13,831 nucleotides of DNA from JAGVPT01 sp963843065. GTDB lineage: Bacteria > Bacteroidota > Ignavibacteria > UBA10030 > UBA8401. The stretch lies in NCBI GenBank assembly GCA_963843065.1, contig CAWJKX010000218.1:1-13831 (forward strand). Direction: 5' to 3'. Of the stretch, positions 7,852 to 13,831 are shown in pieces. The position numbers and the translations under genes were made by a program. Position 1 is the stretch's first letter. The number at the start of each line of letters is the position of its first letter. The notes under the pieces are model-generated. The model made no database searches, was not told the origin of the DNA, and saw only the letters and a program-made list of their open reading frames with translations.

Positions 7852-7905
7852 AGAGGGTTTGTTAGTTAGATATGTTTTCTTCGTGTACCTTCGTGTTCTT
7901 AGTGG
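7807..7905. repeat. CACGAAG-type inverted repeat overlapping two genes
   Basis: The left arm at 7807-7833 (ccacgaaggacacgaagaag, then cacgaag) and the right arm at 7879-7905 are inverted copies matching at 22 of 27 positions. The arms are separated by 45 bp. The left arm lies inside the GH28 signal-peptide coding region. The right arm contains the TAA stop (7899-7901) and the last codon of the beta-propeller gene. The ccacgaaggacacgaag unit is familiar as a dispersed repeat in environmental bacterial genomes. Confidence 0.65.
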
Positions 7906-8808
7906 AATATTTTACCGGGAACATCTAAGAGCTGAATACTCGACATCGTTTTTAAAACAGAATTATCATTATAAATCCATACTACTTTTTTGTCGCGCGT
8001 TATTTCGAAAGCATGCGGCGCTTTTCCGAACTGGTTATGTCCCAGCCAATTCGTGAGAACCAGATTCCCATTAGGCAGGCATTGCATTCCCGTCATAAAC
8101 TTCAACTCAATTCCGGGCAACTCGTTCTTTGATAATTGCCAGGTAATGACGCCGGACGAGTCAACTTCGACAACGCGGGGATCGCCGTTATGGTCGGAAC
8201 AGGCGATAAGCGTGTGGCCATTCGGTAAACGGATGACGGAATGCGGACCTCCTTTAATCGGTATTTCCATAATTTTTGTACCGGAGGAATCATACTCACA
8301 TACTTTATCCAGACCGTAATGTGCAACAAGATAATGTCCGTTTTGCAGCTTTCGCGCGTTGCGCATGAAGGAATGTCCGCCGTCTACGCTATCGGGGAGA
8401 AGTTTTATTTGTTTCACAATTTTTCCATCAGGCGAAACTTCCAACAAGCGCCCGGAATTGCATTCGCCGATAAACGTATTACCGTTCGGCAGCCGTTGGC
8501 AGGCATAGATTTCGCTTTGGGACTCGTAAGAAAAAACAACTTCCTTTGTTCGTGCGACCTCTTTTACTCCGTTGCCCGTATTGAACAAGTAGGTTTCCGT
8601 TCGGAAGCATCCAGATGTCATTGCACCGCGTTGCCGGGTAGGTCCATTCTATTGTACCGTTTTCTGAAATAATATAAACATTTCCGCCGGTATAATCGGT
8701 ACATACAAATGAATGTCGATGCTGTGCGGTGTCGGGTTGAGCGTTGAGAGTTATGTTTCCAGCGGCAAGAAGGAAGAAGAGAGCAATGGCGAGGCGTGTT
8801 TTTTTCAT
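7899..8808 (-). pseudogene. Secreted beta-propeller paralog, +1 frameshift
   Basis: The frame opening with ATG at 8808 encodes a signal peptide (MKKTRLAIALFFLLAAG) and the start of a propeller (IISENGTIEWTY, IWMLPNGNLL). The frame then shifts and continues to 7899 with LFNTGNGVKEV and typical blade repeats such as LPNGNTFIGE, LPNGHTLIACSD, LPNGNLVLTNW and a closing IQLLDVPGK. Removing one base at about 8583-8590 (the CTTGTT tract on the coding strand) joins NGNLL to FNTGNG and gives about 302 residues, close to the 329 and 330 of its two paralogs. The family motif H-x3-R-x2-R is kept as GHSFMRNAR, but the upstream E-x-H of the paralogs reads SEIY. The break could be a real inactivating indel or a sequence error. 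Function is unknown; the fold suggests PQQ-like or arylsulfotransferase-type propellers. It starts 28 bp after the preceding GH2 gene. The C-terminal residue and the stop come from a repeat. Confidence 0.75.
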
Positions 8809-8836
8809 ACGGTTACTTTAGTGAAAACAAATAGAA

Positions 8837-11264
8837 TTACTCGCTTACTATTTCTACCGACGCATCAGGCAATCCCTGTGATTTAGCTGTCAGCGTGATG
8901 TTACCTCTCTTGCCGGTGGTTTGTACGATGACGATACAGCGGCCAAGACGCGCTTGACGTTTTGGTAGTTTATAATTTTCCAGACTTGAGGCATCGCCGT
9001 TGTCAACGCCGATAATCCTGCCTTCTCCGCTTATCTCGAAATTAATGAGGTTGTTGGCCAAAAGCGCCCGATTGTTATTTTTATCAAGCAGTTGAACCTC
9101 AACAACAGCAACATCCTGGTTGTCGGCTTTCAACGTTTTCGTATCCGGTTTGATAAATATTTTTTCCGGTTCGTATACTCTTTTTAGTTCAGCCGTCAGC
9201 GTATTGTTATCCGGTCCTTTGGCTAAGGCTTTTACATCACCGGCTTTGTACGGTACACACCACCATAGACATGAGTTTGCCGGATCTGAGTTTCTTTTCC
9301 CATAGGATTTGCCATCGATAAATAATTCAACTTCATTACAATTGGTAAAAGCCATAACCAAAATGGAATCTCCCGCATTATAGTTCCAGTGCTCATTTTG
9401 ATCTGAGGAATTTAGAAACCCTGCCAGATTCGACATCGGATCGATCGATGGATTGTCAGAAGCTTTCATCTTTCGGGCCGTAAGATATAGCATCGGTTTT
9501 TCCGACCACATCGCCTGGCGCCAGTAATAAATGGGTTTTTCAAACGAGGTTAAATCAAGTAATCCCGAAGTTGAAGCGTGACTAGGGAATTTTCTTGCCT
9601 CACCCATATAGTCAACGCCCGTCCATAAAAATTGGCCGCTAATGAACTCATTATTCTTGACTGCCAGCCATGCAGAATAATTGTGCGAGTTTTCGCTGCC
9701 GTAAATAATTCGGTGAGGATATTGTTTGTGATCATTCTGATAAGCGCTTTCGGTATAGTTATATCCTGCAATATCCAACACTTCGGGCACTCTTAATTTA
9801 TTTGAAATTGGTACAATGGCTATTGCCATCGTAACAGGTCTCGATGTATCGATATTTTTTACTATCTCGACAAATGTACGGGCGATATCGACAATCCGGG
9901 ATGCATCCGGCTTGTCAGGACTATAGTTTGCGTTCGTTGGATCGGAATACGGATCGTTGTTGTAATCAAGTTCATTCCCAATACTCCAGATAATAATAGA
10001 AGGATGATTTCTATCGCGGTACACCATAGAGGACAAATCTTTTTCGCTCCACTGTTCAAAAATATCAGGATACCCATTATGACCAGCTTGAGTCTGGTTC
10101 CAGCCGTCAATCCATTTATTCTTCGGGTAGTCCCATTCGTCGAAGGCTTCGGCCATCACCATAAAACCCATCCGGTCGCACAAATCAAGAAACTCAGGCG
10201 CGACAGGATTATGACTTGTACGAATGGCGTTGCATCCGGCAGCCTTAAGTTTTTCGAGCCTGATCCTCCAGATCTTTTCGGGAACGGCAGCCCCCACGGA
10301 ACCTCCGTCGTGATGAAGGCAAACGCCTTTGAGTTTTGTGCTTACTCCGTTAAGAAAGAACCCTTTATCCGGATCGAACTTGATTGTGCGAACACCAAAC
10401 GGTGTTTCATATTCATCGATGATATCGGCACCAAAAACGATTTTTGTTTTCACTGTATACAGGTAAGGATTTTCAGTGTTCCATAGGACAGGATGATGGA
10501 TGATGAATGCTCTGGTTGACCGATGTTAGACTATCGGACAACGGGACCGCAGTTTCAGTAGCGGCGACTTCTTTTCCGTCCTCGGTTACCAGAGATGACA
10601 ACAGTTTTATGGTTTTATTGACTTTGTTATCGTTAGCGATGGCTGTTTGTACGGTTACTTTCGCGTCAGAAGGCGTAACTTCGGGAGTTACAACATGTGT
10701 GCCCCATTGAGCCACATGAATATTTTTTGTTGCAATAAGCCATACGTGCCGATAAATACCGGAACCGCTATACCACCGCGTGTCGGCATATTTCATATGG
10801 TCAACACGAACAGCAATGACATTCTTTTTTCCAAGCTCCAGATACGAAGTGAGGTTATAGTAAAAACTGGTGTAGCCATACGGATGCTTGCCAATGTATT
10901 TGCCGTTGACCCAGACTTCGCTGTTGCAATACACTCCATCGAACTGGATCGTTATGGTTTTACCTTGATAATCCTTGGGGATATCAAATGTTTTCCGGTA
11001 CCAACCGAATCCGCCGGGAAGATAAGCTGTGCAACTGGCGTATTGGCTATTAAAATCGGCTTCAATACTCCAGTCATGCGGCACGTTGACAGAACGCCAC
11101 GAGGTATCATTGAATGACGGATCTTTTGCTGCGTTCAAATCGCCTAAGTGAAATTTCCAGCCAAGGTCAAACGACGATTTTTCCTTTATGGTTGATTGTG
11201 AATATGTACTATTGATAGAGACAATAAATAAGATAAAGTTTATAAGAAGTATTTTTGTTTTCAT
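8837..11264 (-). pseudogene. GH2 beta-galactosidase-like gene split by a 7-bp duplication
   Basis: The first frame (11264 to 10473) encodes a signal peptide (MKTKILLINFILFIVSINS), a jelly-roll sugar-binding domain (VPHDW, GWYRKTFD, WVNGKYIG, YRHVWL) and part of the Ig-like domain, then stops early. The GH2 reading continues in another frame to 8837, with VLWNTENPYLY, GVCLHHDGG, NAIRTSHNP, RDRNHPSIIIWSIGNE, YGSENSH, a DUF4982-like domain and an Ig-like end. Deleting one copy of the tandem heptamer at 10492-10505 restores an 806-residue protein reading SIHHPVLWNTENPYLY across the junction. In that protein the acid/base would be about E429 and the nucleophile about E522. Unlike the other GH2 in the window, its C-terminal domain has no 150-residue insert. 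The second half begins with GTG in a context without a ribosome site, so an independent functional protein is unlikely. Probable original activity: exo-beta-galactosidase or a related GH2 activity. Confidence 0.85.
10492..10505. repeat. 7-bp perfect tandem duplication (gatgatg x2)
   Basis: The plus strand reads gatgatg twice without a spacer, at 10492-10498 and 10499-10505 (catcatc twice on the coding strand). One copy is in frame with both flanking GH2 segments. The second adds 7 bases, shifts the frame by one and leads to a premature TGA at 10473-10475. This is the cause of the split GH2 gene. Confidence 0.9.
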
Positions 11265-11320
11265 TGTTTTGAATTCTCTTATTTTTTCATAGCATCAAAG
11301 AGTTTACAGCTGAAAAAGTT

Positions 11321-12310
11321 TTATTTGATGTCTCCAAAGCTCACATTTTCGGGCGCATCGGGTTCATCCAGGACTTGAATTGTTGTTGCCGGACCAAGAT
11401 CCGGGTCTTTCCACGATTGCAGCACCCAAACTATTTTCTTGTCGGGCGTCAATTCAATCGCTTGGATCGGCGGATGAGATGTATCAATCGGGCCATTCCA
11501 TTCATTTACCCAGTTGTTTATCAGTGTGTTGCCGTTCGGAAGACGCCACGCTAATTGTAATGAGCCAAGTGTAAATTCACCGGCATCGCTCCGGGAAAAC
11601 CGGGAAACTGTTTCTCCACGGTGGTTCACTTCGCGAACATCCTGACGGTCGACAATAAGCACGTTGCCGTTTTTCAACGGACTGGCACTCCACGGATTAT
11701 CGGCTGGAAACGACCAGATTTCTTTTCCGTCCGCGTTATACTCGCACACCTTGTTCATATCCATATGAGCAATTAAAAGTGTTCCGGCGGGAGTGATCCT
11801 CGCGTGCCGAAAATGACCGTGCGTATTCTTAGGATTTCCAACAGGCACCTGAAATTGTTTCTTGATCTCACCGGTCGCAATGTTGATTACCTTTACCATT
11901 GCAGGGTCGCCGTTCTGAACGAAGAGAACATGATCTTTTCCGATCGGCATTGCCGTATGTATTTCGGAGCCGCTCGGAGCATCATAATTCCACAATATTT
12001 TCTTCTCCGGCGAAATGAGGTTGATTGCGAATTGATGAGCTATCAGCACATTGCCATTGGAAAGGAGCACGGCATCGCTGACTTCACCTTTACCGGCAGG
12101 GTCGTCATAGAGCCAAACAACTTTGCTGTTCTTCACAATAAATACCCGGCGGTTATGTGATTCGCCGGCGTAAAGAAAGTCATGCTGTGCCAGTCCATTG
12201 CCGGGTAGAATTTCAGCGTTCGAGACTTCGGCCGTCTTGGTTTGAGCCGGCAGCGAAGCGGTCAAGCTTAGCACCGAGCAAATAAGAACAACAAAAGATG
12301 TTAGTTTCAT
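11321..12310 (-). CDS. Secreted beta-propeller protein, paralog B (function unknown)
   Basis: A 329-residue protein with a signal peptide ending near SLPAQ (residue 23), followed by blade repeats of the type LxNGNxLI...V..W. Examples are LLSNGNVLIAH, ISPEKKILWNYD, DGKEIWSF, LKNGNVLIVD, LPNGNTLINNW and LTPDKKIVWVL. It aligns from end to end with the gene at 12353-13345. Shared blocks are LPGxGLxQHxFLYxGE, PIGKDxVL, xExH (E116, H118), THxxFRHxRIT (H164, R168, R171) and DPDLGPxTxIQxLDEP. Such repeats occur in PQQ-like and arylsulfotransferase-type propellers, but no cofactor or catalytic assignment can be made. Its place among secreted glycosidases suggests a role in recognising or cleaving the same polysaccharide, for example as a lyase or sugar-binding protein (inference). 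The start is supported by an AGGAGG upstream. It lies 42 bp after paralog C and 56 bp before the split GH2. Confidence 0.82.
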   Translation of the reverse strand: MKLTSFVVLICSVLSLTASLPAQTKTAEVSNAEILPGNGLAQHDFLYAGESHNRRVFIVKNSKVVWLYDDPAGKGEVSDAVLLSNGNVLIAHQFAINLISPEKKILWNYDAPSGSEIHTAMPIGKDHVLFVQNGDPAMVKVINIATGEIKKQFQVPVGNPKNTHGHFRHARITPAGTLLIAHMDMNKVCEYNADGKEIWSFPADNPWSASPLKNGNVLIVDRQDVREVNHRGETVSRFSRSDAGEFTLGSLQLAWRLPNGNTLINNWVNEWNGPIDTSHPPIQAIELTPDKKIVWVLQSWKDPDLGPATTIQVLDEPDAPENVSFGDIK

Positions 12311-12322
12311 AAAGTTTGAAAA

Positions 12323-12328
12323 CCTCCT
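12323..12328 (-). promoter_or_regulatory. Consensus ribosome binding site (AGGAGG)
   Basis: The coding strand reads AGGAGG 12 nt before the ATG of the propeller gene at 12310. This is the strongest Shine-Dalgarno match in the window, where most other starts have none. The spacing is slightly long. It supports the chosen start. Confidence 0.6.
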
Positions 12329-12352
12329 ATAAGTATTTATTCTACAGCCTTT

Positions 12353-13345
12353 TTATCTTTGTAATTCGCCGTTGTCGGGATTTCCGGGCTCGTCGAGAAG
12401 CTGGATGTACGTGTTAGGCCCTAAATCGGGATTGCTCCATGACGACAGCGCCCACACGACTTTTTTATCGGGTGTTACTTCGAACACCTGAACCGTACCC
12501 GCCCATTCTTCTGTTTTATTATTGCTTGCGCACCAGTTGCTTATCACCGTGTTTCCATTGGCGAGCCTGTTCGCTGTTTGATTATTATAGAGCTTGAAGG
12601 GAACGTCGGCCTGCGTAAGTTCCCACACCGTTTCTCCTGCGGGATTCACCTCGCGGGTATAGCTGTTTCCGTCTCCCGAAATTAATGTATTGCCGTTGTG
12701 CAGCCGAATTGCCGCCCAAGGCCACTTAGCAGAAACGGACCAAATTTCTTTGCCATCCAAAGTGAATTCTACCACCTTGTTTTCTGCCATGAGAGGAACC
12801 ATGATCGTCCCTTTTAGAGTGATCCGCACATGACGAAACTGAACATGAGTATTGGTTGTCGTCGTTGGAATCACAATCTCTTTCAGAATTTTGTTCTCAG
12901 CGGTATTGATGATCAGCACTTTCGCCGGATTGCCATTGAGCACCATCAAGACGCTGTCTTTACCGATTGGCTGGCATGAATGCGTCTCTGTCCCCTCAGG
13001 ACAATGGAATTCCCACACAAGATTTTTGTCGGGACTGATAATTCCTGCACCGGACATGCACGCAAAAACGATGTTGCCGTTGGAAAGCAGGGTAGCATCA
13101 TCAAATTCCTGGATGGCCCCGGAAAGCGTGCGCATAGGTTTCGAATATTTCCAAACAAGCTTGCCATCACGAACAAGGAACATGGACTGAGCTTCTGGAT
13201 GGCGCATATCCCACTCGCCGACATACAGAAATGGGTGTTGGTTTAATCCCTTCCCTGGAAGTTGTTCTGCTGAATTTTTTGTTTGAGCATTGGTACATAC
13301 TAAAAAAGTGAATAAGAAAAATAGAAAAGTGTTTATTTGTTTCAT
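12353..13345 (-). CDS. Secreted beta-propeller protein, paralog C (function unknown)
   Basis: A 330-residue protein starting at ATG 13345, with GGAG 7 nt upstream (13353-13356). The signal peptide is MKQINTFLFFLFTFLVCTNA. Propeller repeats include LLSNGNIVFAC, ISPDKNLVWEF, LDGKEIWSV, LHNGNTLISGD, LANGNTVISNW and VTPDKKVVWAL. The paralog-conserved polar residues are E120 and H122 in TETHS, and H167, R171 and R174 in THVQFRHVR. The C-terminal block NPDLGPNTYIQLLDEPGNP matches paralog B. It is the first gene of the apparent transcription unit, preceded by a block of three MITE-like elements, so any promoter for the cluster should lie within or beside them. I see no lipoprotein box or C-terminal sorting domain, so it is probably periplasmic or released. 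Function is not assigned. Confidence 0.82.
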   Translation of the reverse strand: MKQINTFLFFLFTFLVCTNAQTKNSAEQLPGKGLNQHPFLYVGEWDMRHPEAQSMFLVRDGKLVWKYSKPMRTLSGAIQEFDDATLLSNGNIVFACMSGAGIISPDKNLVWEFHCPEGTETHSCQPIGKDSVLMVLNGNPAKVLIINTAENKILKEIVIPTTTTNTHVQFRHVRITLKGTIMVPLMAENKVVEFTLDGKEIWSVSAKWPWAAIRLHNGNTLISGDGNSYTREVNPAGETVWELTQADVPFKLYNNQTANRLANGNTVISNWCASNNKTEEWAGTVQVFEVTPDKKVVWALSSWSNPDLGPNTYIQLLDEPGNPDNGELQR

Positions 13346-13370
13346 AATGAAACTCCGTTCAGAAAATGAG

Positions 13371-13525
13371 TAGAAGCTATCTCAAAATTATTTATACGTA
13401 GAATTTAGGTGTCATTGTCATGCTGAGCGTAGCGAAGCATCTATAGTGATTTAGTTGGAGAGATTCTTCACTGCGCTTCGCTCCGTTCAGAATGACCATG
13501 TAAGTGGTTTTTGAGATAGCTTCTA
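13371..13525. mobile_element. MITE-like element 1 with perfect 17-bp terminal inverted repeats
   Basis: The tips tagaagctatctcaaaa (13371-13387) and ttttgagatagcttcta (13509-13525) are perfect inverse copies, including TA at each end as expected for a TA target duplication. The 155-bp element has no coding sequence. Inside is a second palindrome: gtcatgctgagcgtagcgaag (13417 to 13437) against its inverse at 13476-13496, matching at 18 of 21. This suggests a non-autonomous element mobilised by a TA-targeting transposase (IS630/mariner type, inferred from TA only). It lies 25 bp upstream of the first gene of the cluster. Confidence 0.75.
13383..13390 (-). promoter_or_regulatory. Candidate Bacteroidota-type -7 box (TAATTTTG) in a MITE tip
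   Basis: The coding strand reads TAATTTTG, an exact fit to the TAnnTTTG -7 motif of Bacteroidota promoters. It is placed so that transcription would begin about 30 nt before the ATG at 13345. The matching upstream -33 TTTG element is not evident at the usual distance, and the motif is short enough to occur by chance. It lies mostly inside the terminal inverted repeat of element 1. Confidence 0.25.
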
Positions 13526-13642
13526 GTGTCCCGTATCGCAAATAAGTTAAGAATGTCTGAAGCCATCGACGTCCGAAATCCGTCAGGAATCATGGATTTA
13601 GCTGGCCACACTTATTCAAGGAAATTCTGATACACGACACTA
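13524..13642. mobile_element. MITE-like element 2 with imperfect terminal inverted repeats
   Basis: The tips tagtgtcccgtatc (13524-13537) and gatacacgacacta (13629-13642) are inverted with 12 of 14 matches, and both end in TA. The 119-bp element has no ORF; its interior holds a small stem (aaatcc...ggattt). Its left TA is the right TA of element 1, and its right TA is the left TA of element 3. Confidence 0.6.
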
Positions 13643-13824
13643 GTGCTGTTTCAATTAAATAAAGTTGTATTTGCACAAGGATGTTCATCCTGATCCCGCC
13701 GCTTCTCGGCGGGACGCGACGGCTTCCTTCAACGCGCTCCGCTTGCTCAGGATGAGCCGTCGCGGCTGCGTCGAAGGATGACGATGTACTTCAAAATACA
13801 ATATTTATTTTTGGAACGGCACTA
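13641..13824. mobile_element. MITE-like element 3 with long terminal inverted repeats
   Basis: The tips tagtgctgtttcaattaaat (13641 on) and the inverse of the sequence ending aacggcacta at 13824 match over about 31 bp at roughly 80 percent, with one gap, and both end in TA. The 184-bp element has no ORF. The interior carries the hairpin cccgccg-cttct-cggcggg (13695-13713) and the G/C-rich segment shared with the partial copy at 6149-6279. Two copies in one window support a dispersed repeat family. Confidence 0.7.
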
Positions 13825-13831
13825 GATAGAA

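Noticed and set aside
10473..10505. Programmed ribosomal frameshift in the split GH2
   Set aside because: The shift is fully explained by an exact 7-bp duplication, and no slippery heptamer with a downstream structure is needed or seen.
931..13345. A complete polysaccharide utilisation locus with SusC/SusD or a sigma/anti-sigma pair
   Set aside because: No TonB-dependent receptor, SusD-like lipoprotein, transporter or regulator is encoded in the window.

Overview
The window is one co-oriented, minus-strand cluster of secreted carbohydrate-active proteins, read from about 13.35 kb down to position 1. The gene content suggests a bacterium of the Bacteroidota/FCB group. The clues are GH2 enzymes with an extra C-terminal domain, Bacteroides-type GH28 and GH59 enzymes, export signals on almost every product, A/T-rich start contexts with few clear Shine-Dalgarno sites, and abundant short palindromic interspersed repeats. 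This placement is an inference; no rRNA or core marker gene is present.

Layout in transcription order (right to left): three different TA-bounded MITE-like elements laid end to end (13371-13824); two intact paralogous secreted beta-propellers (12353-13345 and 11321-12310); a GH2 beta-galactosidase-like gene broken by a 7-bp tandem duplication (8837-11264); a third propeller paralog broken by a +1 frameshift (7899-8808); a GH28 polygalacturonase-like gene (6289-7851); a partial MITE copy (6149-6279); an intact GH2 beta-galactosidase-like gene with an inserted C-terminal domain (3185-6073); a GH59 galactocerebrosidase-family gene (931-3015); a palindromic repeat (751-866); and the 5' part of a secreted TIM-barrel-like protein running off the window (1-651).

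The catalytic set (two GH2, GH59, GH28) points to removal of beta-galactosyl and galacturonosyl units from a pectic or galactan-rich plant polymer such as rhamnogalacturonan I or an arabinogalactan. The substrate is inferred from family membership only, and no SusC/SusD pair, regulator or transporter lies in the window. The propeller paralogs interleaved with these enzymes share a conserved His/Arg motif and have no function I can assign; they are the best candidates for an undescribed activity. Gaps of 28-56 bp between most genes suggest a single transcription unit. The three larger gaps (652-930, 3016-3184, 6074-6288) each hold a different palindromic repeat. A fourth repeat sits between the GH28 gene and the broken propeller gene and has supplied coding sequence to both.
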